DNA of 64,000 nt from AP-15 sp963845735 (lineage in GTDB: Bacteria > Pseudomonadota > Alphaproteobacteria > ATCC43930 > CGMCC-115725): the NCBI GenBank assembly GCA_963845735.1, contig CAWJTR010000008.1, positions 124,001 to 188,000 of the forward strand, given 5' to 3'. Every line of letters starts with the position of its first letter. Within the stretch, counting starts at the first letter, position 1. Below the pieces are notes generated by a model. The model made no database searches. It saw only the letters and a program-made list of their open reading frames with translations, and had not been told where the DNA came from. Positions 18,831-27,701 of this stretch are shown here, piece after piece. The translations under genes were made by a program, and so were the position numbers.

Positions 18831-19405
18831 ATCTCATCCAGCGGCATCTCCTGCGCTCGGTCGCGCATCGGCGCACATGAATGCCTCAGACAGCTTCGCG
18901 TTTAAATAATCTGGGCTTCAACTGTGAAATATCCCGCCTTTTTGGCACCATGTTGCGCACATTCTTATCGCTATATCTCAGACATCCGGAGCCCCCTCAA
19001 TAACAGATTGATACTTATCGGCTTACGATAAGTCGCGCATTCCAGGATAATGCGCACTATCCAAACCACTGAAAAGATTAACAATGGCGCGACCGTGGCC
19101 ATGACATGGCCACCATTACGTCTCCTTATCGCACAAAAACGTGGTTTGCCGCACTTAAGTGCGCGACGCTCGGTATTCGCCAGAAGCGCGAGGACTCGCC
19201 TCGGTTTCCATGCTGGCCGCCCAGCATCCTATGACAGCTGATTGTGGCCGATGTAATTTATTGGTTGCACCCCCCCTGAGGGGCTGGCGTTATCGGTCGC
19301 GGGCAGAGCCGTCGTTGTGGCCGTTGCTACATAATACCGGTTATGCGTCTTTCACCTTGCCTCTGAGAATGCGCCTTTATGCGTCTTTCGAGCTGCGGAA
19401 GAATT
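18831..19405. other. AT-richer intergenic region without a supported gene
   Basis: Short open frames exist (for example 19050-19241 on +), but none has a recognisable domain or convincing ribosome site. The low GC content continues from the hypothetical gene at 18546-18830 to about 19150, so this is likely the remainder of the same acquired segment. Confidence 0.4.
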
Positions 19406-19877
19406 TCATCGTGGATGACGGCGGGTCACGAAAAGCTCGGAGAGCATCGGCCAGTACACCTGCATCACCGCGAAAATGTAGGCCGTGCTGATACCAAACA
19501 GCAGCATGCCGCCGGCCGCCTCCAGCGCGCCCATCATCTGCCAGTGCCGTTCCAGCGTCAGCCCCGATGCGCCTCGCGTGGTCATCGAGTTCGACGGAAT
19601 AGAGGATCGCATCTTTCGGCGAGTGGAGCGCACCGAGCCACACATACGCCCCCGCCCAGATCGCGGCCTCTATCCCGTGGAGCACGGCCAGCAGCAGGCC
19701 GACCACTCCGACCACGCCAATCACTATCGGGATCACATGACGTAAACCAAGCTTCCGGGTCTCCAGCCATGCCCTGATCCCCAACCCCACGAAGGACATC
19801 AGCACCACCCCCGTCGCGTGGATTGCTATGGTCAGTGCGATCAGCGATAGACCCCAAGTCCAGTTGACGCTCTCCAA
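19406..19877 (-). CDS. Small integral membrane protein resembling a two-helix ion channel, frameshifted
   Basis: Read from TTG 19877 (AGGA about eight bases upstream), the product has a first hydrophobic pair (WGLSLIALTIAIHATGVVLM, HVIPIVIGVVGVVGLLLAVL), a third segment (IEAAIWAGAYVWLGAL), then AILYSV and, after one extra base near 19590, NSMTTRGASGLTLERHWQMM followed by GALEAAGGMLLFGISTAYIF. The arrangement of helix, 'YS...TTRG' loop and a final helix ending in a STAYIFAVMQ-like sequence is that of the pore module of Ion_trans_2 channels. The loop reads TTRGAS instead of the TVGYG potassium filter, so it may not be a K+ channel. About 155 residues. Family assignment is tentative. Confidence 0.55.
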
Positions 19878-19942
19878 CAGATTGATCCTGTAAAAGCGAT
19901 GCGTAACTCGGTTATCCGACGGGCAAGCTCGGCGACACCCGC

Positions 19943-20842
19943 TCAATCGCTCGCCGCGTCGATCAGCAGGGAGCGGAACCAGGCTTGCGCCGGCTCGCTC
20001 GCGGCGCGGCGGTGCCAGGCCATCGTCACGGTCATCGAGAAATCGAGCGGCAACGGCATGATTTCGATTTCGGCGGTGGCGGCGATCTGGCGCGCGGTCC
20101 GGCTCGGCACGGTGGCGACGAGATCGGACGCGGCAAGAGCCACCGGCAACGCCAGATAGGTCGCGACCAACAGCGCGATGCGGCGGCGCAGCCCGAAATC
20201 CACGAGAATACGGTCGAGCGCGCCGCTGGTGTCGCCGCGCGGCGAGACCAGGATGTGGTTCAGCGCCGCGTAGGCCTCGACCGACAATTGTTGGCCGGCG
20301 ATCGGATGGCCGCGGCGGGCAACGACGACAAACGGGTCGCGCAACAGCAGCATCGACTCGATGTGCGCCGGCAAGGTGTTGAGATGGGCGACGGCGACAT
20401 CGATCATGCCGCGGTCGAGCTGCTCGGCGGCAGCCGCACCGGTCAATGGCGTCAGGCGCAGGGTTGCCCGGGGAGCCTGATCGGCAAAGGCCGCGGCGAG
20501 ACGCCCGACCAAGGCTACCTCGGCATATTCGGCCATGCCGGCGGTGAAGATGCCCGCGCTCTTGGCCGGATCGAAACCGATGCCGAGGTTGAGCGCCGCC
20601 TCGATATGCTCGATCGCGGCGGCGACCAGCGGTGCGATCTCGCGGGCGCGGGCGGTCGGCTCCATGCCGGTCGGGGTGCGGACGAACAGATCATCGGCGA
20701 ACAGGTCGCGCAGGCGCGACAGCGCGTGGCTCATCGCCGGCTGCGACAGGCCGATCCGGTCGCCGGCGCGGGTCACGGCGCGCTCGGTGGTCAGCGCGTC
20801 GAAGGCTTTGAGGAGGTTGAGGTCGACCGCCCGGATATCCAT
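19943..20842 (-). CDS. LysR family transcriptional regulator
   Basis: About 299 residues. An N-terminal winged helix-turn-helix (DLNLLKAFDALTTERAVTRA, LSQPAMSHALSRLRDLF, DDLFVRTPTGMEPTARA) is followed by a periplasmic-binding-like effector domain (GMIDVAVAHL, ILVSPRGDTSGALDRILVDF). It resembles the NodD/SyrM-like subgroup of LysR proteins. I took the ATG at 20842 because MDIRAVDLNLLKAF matches the family start; an in-frame ATG at 20860 would add six residues. The gene is divergent from the VOC dioxygenase gene, with a perfect palindrome between them, as in classic LysR-controlled catabolic operons. Confidence 0.9.
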   Translation of the reverse strand: MDIRAVDLNLLKAFDALTTERAVTRAGDRIGLSQPAMSHALSRLRDLFADDLFVRTPTGMEPTARAREIAPLVAAAIEHIEAALNLGIGFDPAKSAGIFTAGMAEYAEVALVGRLAAAFADQAPRATLRLTPLTGAAAAEQLDRGMIDVAVAHLNTLPAHIESMLLLRDPFVVVARRGHPIAGQQLSVEAYAALNHILVSPRGDTSGALDRILVDFGLRRRIALLVATYLALPVALAASDLVATVPSRTARQIAATAEIEIMPLPLDFSMTVTMAWHRRAASEPAQAWFRSLLIDAASD

Positions 20843-20863
20843 GCTGCGAATGGATAGCATATC

Positions 20864-20882
20864 ATCTATCGATTTGATAGAT
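20864..20882. promoter_or_regulatory. Probable LysR operator
   Basis: ATCTATCGATTTGATAGAT is a perfect inverted repeat (ATCTATC-N5-GATAGAT) that contains the T-N11-A LysR box. It lies in the divergent gap between the LysR gene (start 20842) and the dioxygenase gene (start 20939). TTGATA at 20874-20879 and the AT-rich TATCTTATAA at 20895-20904 could be promoter elements for the rightward operon, overlapping the operator. Confidence 0.65.
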
Positions 20883-20938
20883 GGCCGCCGATCCTATCTT
20901 ATAACAGCAGCGAACAACCCGATCGGGAGCAACCAGCC

Positions 20939-21484
20939 ATGCCGCAGGACACCGCGCCGCGCCTCAGCCATGTCGGGCTTTATGTGCATGACGTGCCGAA
21001 GATGATCGACTTTTACAGCAATGTGCTCGGCTTCGTGGTCAGCGACGGCGCCGAGGACGGCCGCATCACCTTCCTCTCGCGCAACCCCAGCGACCATCAC
21101 CAGGTCGTGCTGGTGCGCGGCCGCACCACCGATGCCGAAGTGCCGATGGTGCAGCAGGTGTCGTTCAATGTCGGCACCCTCGCCCAGGTGCAAAAGGCGT
21201 TCCGCAAGGTGCGCGCCGCCGGCTGCGAGGGCATCAGCCCGATCTGCCACGGCAATGCCTGGTCGGTCTATTTCCAGGACCCCGAAGGCAACCGCATCGA
21301 GATGTTCTGCGACACGCCGTGGTACGTGCCGCAGCCCTTGGGCTTCAAGATCGACCTCGACAAACCCGAGGACGAGCTGTTCCGCGAGACCGAGGCCTAT
21401 TGCCGGGATCGCGAGGGGTTCAAGCCGATCGAGGAGTGGCGGACCGAGATCGGCAAGAAGATCGCGGCCAAGCTCGAAGCGTGA
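20939..21484 (+). CDS. VOC family extradiol dioxygenase/glyoxalase-like protein
   Basis: 181 residues of the vicinal oxygen chelate fold. SHVGLYVHD carries the first metal ligand (His11), DHHQVVLV the second (His53 or His54), and DPEGNRIEMF the third (Glu121). The arrangement is that of catechol 2,3-dioxygenase-like enzymes. It is followed 61 bp downstream by a DOPA 4,5-dioxygenase family gene and controlled by a divergent LysR, which suggests an aromatic-ring or related catabolic operon. The exact substrate is unknown. Confidence 0.88.
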   Translation: MPQDTAPRLSHVGLYVHDVPKMIDFYSNVLGFVVSDGAEDGRITFLSRNPSDHHQVVLVRGRTTDAEVPMVQQVSFNVGTLAQVQKAFRKVRAAGCEGISPICHGNAWSVYFQDPEGNRIEMFCDTPWYVPQPLGFKIDLDKPEDELFRETEAYCRDREGFKPIEEWRTEIGKKIAAKLEA

Positions 21485-21545
21485 CGCCGACCGGCTTCGG
21501 GCACCGCCTTAGCACGACCACGCAACATCATCAGGAGAACCAGAG

Positions 21546-21923
21546 ATGACCGAAAACCGGGGCTATCACGCCCACGTCTATTACAATGCCGAGACCAAGC
21601 CCCAAGCCGCAAAGCTGCGCGAGACGATCATCGGAAAATTCGCGGTCGAGCCCGGCGGGTTCAGCGACGCGCCCGCCGGCCCGCACCCGATCTCGCAGTT
21701 CAACGTGATCTTCAAGAACGAGGAATTCCAGAACATCGTGCCGTGGCTGATGCTGAACCGCGAAGGCCTCGACGTGCTGGTCCATCCGCTGACCGAAAGC
21801 TCCTATGACGACCACAGCAAGAATGCGCTGTGGCTGGGAACGCCGGTACCGATGAAGCTCAACATTCTGCGGCCGACTTACCGCGCCGAGCTGCTGCCCA
21901 AGGACGCGGCCCACCCGGCCTAG
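21546..21923 (+). CDS. DOPA 4,5-dioxygenase family protein
   Basis: 125 residues, a complete domain of the DOPA 4,5-dioxygenase family. Conserved segments are GYHAHVYY (residues 6-13, His8/His10), PAGPHPISQFNVIF, and LVHPLTESSYDDHSKNALWLG. The ATG follows AGGAGAACCAGAG. Family members cleave extradiol aromatics or have unassigned roles in bacteria. Being second in an operon with a VOC dioxygenase under a LysR regulator, it probably works on the same compound class. Confidence 0.9.
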   Translation: MTENRGYHAHVYYNAETKPQAAKLRETIIGKFAVEPGGFSDAPAGPHPISQFNVIFKNEEFQNIVPWLMLNREGLDVLVHPLTESSYDDHSKNALWLGTPVPMKLNILRPTYRAELLPKDAAHPA

Positions 21924-22006
21924 CCGCCGACTGGCGCTCAGGCGACGGCCTGGCAGGCCTGATTCCAGCTGCAGTCCAACATGACTGGAGCTTCTAGGAT
22001 CAGAGC

Positions 22007-22427
22007 ATGAAAAACTCGGGCGCGAACCCAGGCCAGTCGGCGTCGGAGCTGATCTCGAAAAGAATCGCCGAACTCGGGGACTGGCGCGGAGAAACTCTCG
22101 GCAGAATGCGCAAGCTGATCAAGGAAGCAGACCCGGACGCCGTCGAGGAGTGGAAGTGGATGGGCACTCCGGTTTGGTCGCACGACGGCATCATCTGCAC
22201 TGGCGAATCCTACAAGAATGTCGTGAAGCTCACCTTCGCCAAGGGCGCGTCTCTGAAGGATCCGGCCCGTCTCTTCAACGCGAAGTCTCGACGGAAACGT
22301 ACGCCGCGCGATCGACATCCACGAAGGCGAAGAAATTGACGACGACGCCTTCAAGGCGCTCGTTCGCCAAGCGGTCGCCCTCAACAGCTCAAGAAAGTCG
22401 AAACCTTCGAAGAAAGCGAAGTCCTAA
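22007..22427 (+). CDS. DUF1801 family protein, frameshifted
   Basis: The first part reads LISKRIAELGDWRGETLGRM, KWMGTPVWSHDGIICTGESY and KNVVKLTFAKGASLKDPARL. After FNA, removing one A at 22283-22284 gives SLDGNVRRAIDIHEGEEIDD, DAFKALVRQAVALNSSRKSK and a stop at 22425-22427. This full sequence matches the DUF1801 (YdhG-like) fold: 'EWKWxxPVWxxxGxIC' and 'RAIDxxEGexIDE.AFKaLVReAVALN'. Corrected length is about 139 residues. Cytoplasmic; function unknown in the family. Taken unshifted, the C terminus is arginine-rich nonsense, which supports an indel. Confidence 0.8.
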
Positions 22428-22472
22428 GGGAATCCGCCCTCAACTTTCCGATTGGGGCGAGCCGGCTGGTCG

Positions 22473-22994
22473 TCACCGCCCCTTAGGGTTCAGGACGTGC
22501 GTGTGTCCCTCGCGCAAGTCGGGTTTGAAGCCGAGAGCTTCCCAGAACAGAATGCTCCCGGCGGCGGCATTCACGGTGATTAGCCGGCCAGTATGCTCTG
22601 TCCGCTCGAGCAACGCCGTCGCCAGCTTGCGGCCGACACCGCACCGCCGGAACCGCGGGCGGACATAGAAGCGCCGCATCCGCAAAGCGCCCGGCACAAC
22701 CGGCTCTATCGTCAGACCTCCGATTCCGGCGAGCACGCCATTCAAGCGCGCGGCGAGCAGCGCTTCGCCTTCGCGGTCGAAGCGCGTCGTGCGCGACGCC
22801 CACTCGGCAGCGAGCCGTTCGACCTGCCGAAACCCCTCGGCGAGCGCCTCGGCCCGCAGCGTCTCGAAGCCGGCCGGCAAGTCGCCGGTTACGGGCTCAA
22901 GTTCGAGCGGATCGATCCGCTGACCCGCATCGATCGGCTCGTCTCCCACCGGCCCCCCTCCCTCCCCGAGCGCCTGGCCACGGCTGACCGGCAC
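22473..22994 (-). CDS. GNAT family N-acetyltransferase
   Basis: 173 residues. The acetyl-CoA-binding motif A appears as MRRFYVRPRFRRCGVGRKLATALL, with the RxxGxG/A element RRCGVG. Motif B follows as LITVNAAAGSILFWEALGFK, the usual '(A)xxFYxxxGF' signature with Trp/Glu variation. The N-terminal 60 residues are less conserved. Substrate unknown. It is transcribed away from the AsmA gene, and an inverted repeat lies just upstream of its start. Confidence 0.85.
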   Translation of the reverse strand: MPVSRGQALGEGGGPVGDEPIDAGQRIDPLELEPVTGDLPAGFETLRAEALAEGFRQVERLAAEWASRTTRFDREGEALLAARLNGVLAGIGGLTIEPVVPGALRMRRFYVRPRFRRCGVGRKLATALLERTEHTGRLITVNAAAGSILFWEALGFKPDLREGHTHVLNPKGR

Positions 22995-22995
22995 A

Positions 22996-23018
22996 GACTA
23001 TTATGATAAACAATAGTC
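22996..23018. promoter_or_regulatory. Inverted repeat upstream of the GNAT gene
   Basis: GACTATT (22996-23002) and AATAGTC (23012-23018) are exact reverse complements across nine bases (ATGATAAAC). The element abuts the proposed start of the leftward GNAT gene and could be an operator or part of its promoter. Confidence 0.4.
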
Positions 23019-23206
23019 GGAGCACCGCCCACGTTCCCGCGATGGCGGCGGCCGGTTCCAGGTGCTTCGAGCGCCGTGTCGGGACGGGTCGGGCTGTTGA
23101 GGCGGGATGCGGATAAAGGCGCGGCTTTATTGCGGGTCGGAGTGCTTAAATAGATTGAGGCGGCGGCCTGCCGCTGGTGCTGGAATTGCCGCCAGGGAGG
23201 CGCTCG

Positions 23207-25279
23207 ATGCGGAAACTGCTCGTCGGCCTGGGGGTGCTCGTCGTTCTCCTCGTCGCCGCGGCGGTGATCATTCCGTTCGCCGTCCCGGTCGAGGTTTATA
23301 GCGCGCGCGTCGCGGCGCTGGTCAAACAGGCGACGGGGCGCGAGCTCAAGATCGCCGGGCCGGTCAGGTTGTCGGTGCTGCCGATGCTGGCGCTCGAGGC
23401 GAACGATGTCTCGTTCGCCAATATGCCGGGCGCGCGCACGCCCGACATGGTGGCGTTGAAGCGGCTGCGGCTGCAGGTGCAGCTGTGGCCCCTGCTCCAC
23501 CGCCGGATTGTGGTGAACCGGCTGGTTCTGGTCCGGCCGGTGATCGCGCTCGAGGTGGACAAGGCGGGACATCCCAACTGGGTGTTCGGGCCGACGGCGG
23601 CGCCCTCGGCCGCGCCGGCGGGCAGCAATGCCCAGCCCGCAACCGTGGGCGGCGGGTTCGGCATTTCCGGCCTCGCGCTTCGGAAAGTGCAGTTCTCCGA
23701 CGGCAAGATCAGCTATTTCGATCAGCGCACCGGCAAGGCGGAGCGGCTCGACGGCATCAACATGACCTTGTCCTTGCGCAGCCTCGGCAGCGCCCTCATC
23801 AGCGACGGCTCGGCGGTGTGGAACGGCGAGAGAGTGGCGTTCGCCGTCAACATCGACAAGCCGCACGCTCTCCTCTACGGGGCCGAGAGCCAGGTCGGGA
23901 TCAAGCTCACCGCCGCTCCGCTCACCCTCAACTTCGCGGGCCGGGTCATGGGGTCGCCGTCGTTAAAGCTCGATGGCGCGATCGATCTCGAGACCACATC
24001 GCTGCGCCGGCTGGCGCAATGGGCGGGATCGCCGATCGCCCTGAGCGGCAACGGCCTCGGTCCATTCGCGCTGAAGGGCACGCTCGCGATCGCCGGGACG
24101 ACGACCAGCTTCAAGGATGCGGATATTTCGCTCGACGCCATCAGGGCCAAGGGCTCGGTATCGGTCGACAACGCCGGCGCGCGGCCCGCGATCGTCGGTA
24201 CGCTCGATGTCGACAGGCTCGACCTCAACCCTTACCTGTCGCCGCAGACGGCATCGACCGCACCGCTCGGCGCGCCGGCGGGCCGCCCCGCGCCCGCGTC
24301 TTCGGCGCAAAATGGCCGGAGCGATATGTCTATCGATTTGTCGGCGCTCAAGCTCGCCGATGTCGATTTCGACCTCAAGATCGGCGGCATCGTCTACCGT
24401 CAATTCCAGATCGGCGCGAGCGCCGTCGGCATCCGCATCAAGGACGGCCGGCTCACCGCCGATTTGAGCCGGATGGCGCTCTATCGCGGCAGTGGCCACG
24501 GCAGCGTGACGATCGACGGCAGCGGCGCCGTGCCGACCATCGGGCTCGACGCCGCTCTGAGGCAAGTGCAGATCCAGCCCCTGGCGCAGGCGGCGATCGG
24601 CATTGACCGGCTCACCGGCGCCGGCAATCTCGACATCGCGGTCACCGCCCGCGGCAATAGCCAGCGCGACTTGATCGGCACGCTCTCCGGCAGGGGTGCG
24701 ATCAACCTCGCCAATGGGCAGATCAAGGGGGTCAACCTGCCGGCGCTCGCCCAAAGCACGGCGAAGATCGAGCGCGACCTGATCAACTCGCTCAACGTCA
24801 CCGGCGCGCTCAACCTTCTCGCCCACGGCCAGATCAACGCGGTCGGTCCGCTGGCGCTCGTCACGGACGCGGCGAAAAGCCTGACCGGCGGCGGCAACGT
24901 CACCAATTTCGGCACGCTGACGGCGACTTGCGCGGTCACCAACGGCCTGTTGCGCAACAACGATCTGCGGCTCCAGTTGGGCGCGTTCCCATTGACCGGC
25001 GCCGGCATCGTCGATTTGCGGACGCGCGTGGTGAACTACAGGGTGAGCCTGCAGCTCGGGGAGGGGATCGCGGTGCCGATCCAGGTCAGCGGCACCTGGG
25101 ACAATCTGAGCTACCAGCCCGATCTGAGCGCCATGCTGACGCAAACACCGGGCAATGCGCTCGCCATTCTCAAATCCGCCGGCGGCAGCGTCGGCAAAAA
25201 CCTCGAAGGGGTCGGCCAGGGTCTCAAGAGCGTCGGCCAACGCGCCGTCGGCGTGCTCAAGGGGATCTTTGGTCAATAA
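23207..25279 (+). CDS. AsmA family protein
   Basis: 690 residues. A single N-terminal membrane anchor (MRKLLVGLGVLVVLLVAAAV) is followed by the AsmA start region YSARVAALVKQATGRELKIA, then GPVRLSVLPMLALEANDVSF. Long beta-rich repeats follow, and the C-terminal AsmA_2-type domain (LSGRGAINLANGQIKGVNLP, GALNLLAHGQINAVGPLALV, GAGIVDLRTRVVNYRVSLQL). The protein is expected in the inner membrane with a large periplasmic part, in the family linked to lipid transport and outer-membrane assembly. I chose the ATG at 23207 because an AGGGAGG ribosome site precedes it and the anchor starts there; an in-frame TTG upstream adds only a few residues. Intact. Confidence 0.92.
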   Translation: MRKLLVGLGVLVVLLVAAAVIIPFAVPVEVYSARVAALVKQATGRELKIAGPVRLSVLPMLALEANDVSFANMPGARTPDMVALKRLRLQVQLWPLLHRRIVVNRLVLVRPVIALEVDKAGHPNWVFGPTAAPSAAPAGSNAQPATVGGGFGISGLALRKVQFSDGKISYFDQRTGKAERLDGINMTLSLRSLGSALISDGSAVWNGERVAFAVNIDKPHALLYGAESQVGIKLTAAPLTLNFAGRVMGSPSLKLDGAIDLETTSLRRLAQWAGSPIALSGNGLGPFALKGTLAIAGTTTSFKDADISLDAIRAKGSVSVDNAGARPAIVGTLDVDRLDLNPYLSPQTASTAPLGAPAGRPAPASSAQNGRSDMSIDLSALKLADVDFDLKIGGIVYRQFQIGASAVGIRIKDGRLTADLSRMALYRGSGHGSVTIDGSGAVPTIGLDAALRQVQIQPLAQAAIGIDRLTGAGNLDIAVTARGNSQRDLIGTLSGRGAINLANGQIKGVNLPALAQSTAKIERDLINSLNVTGALNLLAHGQINAVGPLALVTDAAKSLTGGGNVTNFGTLTATCAVTNGLLRNNDLRLQLGAFPLTGAGIVDLRTRVVNYRVSLQLGEGIAVPIQVSGTWDNLSYQPDLSAMLTQTPGNALAILKSAGGSVGKNLEGVGQGLKSVGQRAVGVLKGIFGQ

Positions 25280-25327
25280 CGCCGGGCCGTGCCGCGGTGG
25301 CCCGGCCGAGCCGCGCGGCGCAATCGG

Positions 25328-25762
25328 CTAGGCGGGGTCGCCGGTGTCGGCGACGAGGCCGGCGCAGCCGATGCCGTAGACGGCGCAGGTTTCGTCATTC
25401 TCGGAGGTGTCGCCGCTGATCCCGACGGCGCCCAAGATATCGCCCGCCTGGTTGCAGATCAGCACACCGCCCGGAACCGGGATGACCCGGCCGCCGGAGG
25501 CGACGCTGAGCGCCTGAATAAATACCGGGTTGGCGGCGGCGCGGCGGGCGAATTCGCGCCCGCCAAAGCCCATGCCCAAGGCGCCCCAAGCCTTGCCGCC
25601 GGCAATCTCGGGCCGCAACAAGCTCGACCCATCCTCACGCTTCATCGCCTTCAATTGGCCGCCGGCATCCAGCACCACGACGGTCAGTGGCTTGAAGGCG
25701 AGTTCGCGCCCCTTTTCCAGCGCCTTGTCAACAATGGTCGAGGCTTGTTCGAGGGTCAGCAT
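25328..25762 (-). CDS. GlcG/HbpS family heme-binding-like protein
   Basis: 144 residues with the full GlcG/HbpS (DUF336) pattern: LTLEQASTIVDKALEKGREL, LTVVVLDAGGQLKAMKREDG, KAWGALGMGFGGREFA, RVIPVPGGVLICNQAGDILG, AVGISGDTSENDETCA. It is a small soluble protein; family members bind heme or cobalamin, or stand beside oxidation genes. Adjacent to an LLM oxidoreductase on the same strand (57 bp), so the pair may act together. Confidence 0.92.
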   Translation of the reverse strand: MLTLEQASTIVDKALEKGRELAFKPLTVVVLDAGGQLKAMKREDGSSLLRPEIAGGKAWGALGMGFGGREFARRAAANPVFIQALSVASGGRVIPVPGGVLICNQAGDILGAVGISGDTSENDETCAVYGIGCAGLVADTGDPA

Positions 25763-25819
25763 TAGGTAGGCTCCGCTTCAGATAGGTGACCAAAATCCGC
25801 CTGGCCGCGCGGGCTTCGC

Positions 25820-26674
25820 TCAGTGCCGAGTGTGGCGGATCAGTTCGGCCCAGCGGTCGAGCACCGGCAGGATCTCGTCAGACTTGGCCGAGGGCAGGGT
25901 CACGACCGCGCGAGCGATGCCCTGATCACCGTAGCGCTTTAGCCGATCGAGGTTTTCCGGCGCGCCGAATATCGACACCGGGACGGCAGCCGGATCGCGT
26001 CCGGCATCGGCCGCCATCTGGCGGAACTGCGGCAGGAACTCGGTCACGTCGGCATAGCTGGGCCGGCTGGCGTTGGGAACCCAGCCGTCGCCATAGCGGA
26101 TGGCGCGGCGCGCGCTGTACGGGAACGCGCCGCCGACGATGACCGGCGGGTGCGGTTTCTGCGCCGGCTTCGGCCAGGTCCGCATCTTCGGAAAGTCGAC
26201 GATCTCGCCGTGATATTCGGGCTCGGACTGGGTCCAGATCGCCTTCATCGCCTCAATCTGCTCGCGCATCCGCTTGAAGCGGGTTTTGAACACGGTGCCG
26301 TGATCGGCCATCTCCTCCTGGTTCCAGCCGCCGCCGATACCGAACAAAAACCGCCCGCCCGAGACCTGATCGAGCGTCGCGACGAGCTTGGCCGTCTGGA
26401 TCGTGTCGCGCTGGATCACCAGGCACACGCCGGTCGCGACCTTCAGCGTCGTGGTCGCCGCCGCCGCCGCCGTTAGGGTCACGAACGGGTCCATCACGTC
26501 ATAATATTGCTTGCCGAGCTCGCCGCCCGACGCCGGCTGCGACAGGCGCGAGGATGGAATGTGCGAGTGCTCGGGCGCCCAGACCGACTCGAAGCCGCGC
26601 GCCTCGAGCGCCCGCCCGAGCTCGGCCGGGGTCATCGAATAATCGGTGAAAAACATCGATGCGCCAAAATCCAT
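25820..26674 (-). CDS. LLM-class F420-dependent oxidoreductase
   Basis: 284 residues, complete. Signatures of the TIGR03619-like LLM group: LGRALEARGFESVWAPEHSH, DPFVTLTAAAAATTTLKVAT, GVCLVIQRDTIQTAKLVATL, SGGRFLFGIGGGWNQEEM, and PVIVGGAFPYSARRAIRYGD. The GIGxGWNxxE element is the family's flavin/F420 phosphate-binding loop. Cytoplasmic. The cofactor may be F420 or FMN; that needs experiment. Upstream and downstream neighbours are aldolase and GlcG-like genes, all leftward. Confidence 0.92.
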   Translation of the reverse strand: MDFGASMFFTDYSMTPAELGRALEARGFESVWAPEHSHIPSSRLSQPASGGELGKQYYDVMDPFVTLTAAAAATTTLKVATGVCLVIQRDTIQTAKLVATLDQVSGGRFLFGIGGGWNQEEMADHGTVFKTRFKRMREQIEAMKAIWTQSEPEYHGEIVDFPKMRTWPKPAQKPHPPVIVGGAFPYSARRAIRYGDGWVPNASRPSYADVTEFLPQFRQMAADAGRDPAAVPVSIFGAPENLDRLKRYGDQGIARAVVTLPSAKSDEILPVLDRWAELIRHTRH

Positions 26675-26747
26675 CCGCGTTCTCCCGATCCTGGTGGTTG
26701 TCGGTTCAACGAGGCGTGATCACCGACCCCGTGTCCATACGAGCCGT

Positions 26748-27555
26748 TCAGTAAGGGCTGCTGCTGCCGCCGGCCGCGGGCTTTGAGGGCGCGCCCGAAC
26801 GCATTTCCTGGACCGCCGCCTGGCCGCCCATCGTCACGAAGCGGGTGTCGCCGCCGACGGTGACGAACATAAAGCCCATCTCGATCATCTTCTTGGCATA
26901 AGCCGGCGCGCCGCAATGGATGCCGGGCTTGACGCCATGCCGCTTGCAGCCGTCGAGCACCTTTTTGAGCGCCGTCATCATCCATTCGTCGGGCTTGTCG
27001 CCGCCCGGCGGGTGGCCATAGGAAATCGACAGGTCGGACGGGCCGACATAGACCGCGTCGAGCCCCTTGACCGACAGGATCTGGTCGAGATTGTCGATCG
27101 CCTCGGCGGTTTCGATCATGCCAAAGGCGACGACGATGTCATTGGCCTTGGCATGATAATCGGCGCCGCCATAAAGCGAGGCGCGGATCGGCCCCGAGCT
27201 GCGATGGCCGAGCGGCGCATAGCGCATCGAGTTCGGCGAGTTTCTCGGCCTCGGCGCGGGTGTTGATCATCGGGCAGATGATGCCGTAGGCGCCGGCGTC
27301 GAGCGCCTTTTGGATGTAGGCCGGGTCGTTCCACGGAACGCGCACCAGCGGCACCGTCTCGGTGGTCGAGATGCCCTGCAGCATCGTCACCATCATCTGG
27401 TAGTCGATCATGCCGTGCTGCATGTCGACGACCAGCGAATCCCAGCCGGCATGGGCCATGACTTCGGCCGAAAAGCTGGAGGGGATGCCCAGCCAGCTGT
27501 TGATGACGGGCTTGCCCGCCTGCCACAATTCCCGCACCCGGTTTGCCCGCGCCAT
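26748..27555 (-). CDS. HpcH/HpaI family aldolase, frameshifted
   Basis: The N-terminal half reads VRELWQAGKPVINSWLGIPS, HAGWDSLVVDMQHGMIDYQM and PLVRVPWNDPAYIQKALDAG. The C-terminal half, in the next frame, reads MRYAPLGHRSSGPIRASLYG, VVAFGMIETAEAIDNLDQIL and LDAVYVGPSDLSISYGHPPG. Removing one base near 27225-27230 joins AEKLAEL to MRYAPLG. The acid in GMIETAEA and the aspartate in GPSDLS are the metal ligands of class II HpcH/HpaI pyruvate aldolases; DMQHG and RVPWND are also diagnostic. I took ATG 27555 (MARANRV) with GGAGGG just upstream. Likely reaction: retro-aldol cleavage of a 2-keto-4-hydroxy acid, substrate unknown. Confidence 0.87.
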
Positions 27556-27701
27556 CCGACCCTCCTGCAAAATCCAAGGCAGCGATCCCGCCAGTTGGCG
27601 CGACGGAAGTCAAGCTTGGCGCCGCTACGCGATCCGGCGATCGATTGTGAGCGCACGAAGCAGTCCCGCGCCATCCGCGGGCTTCGCTCAACAGCGAAAT
27701 T

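Noticed and set aside
23963..25276. 437-residue open frame on - opposite the AsmA gene
   Set aside because: Low-complexity antisense shadow with no ribosome site or domain.
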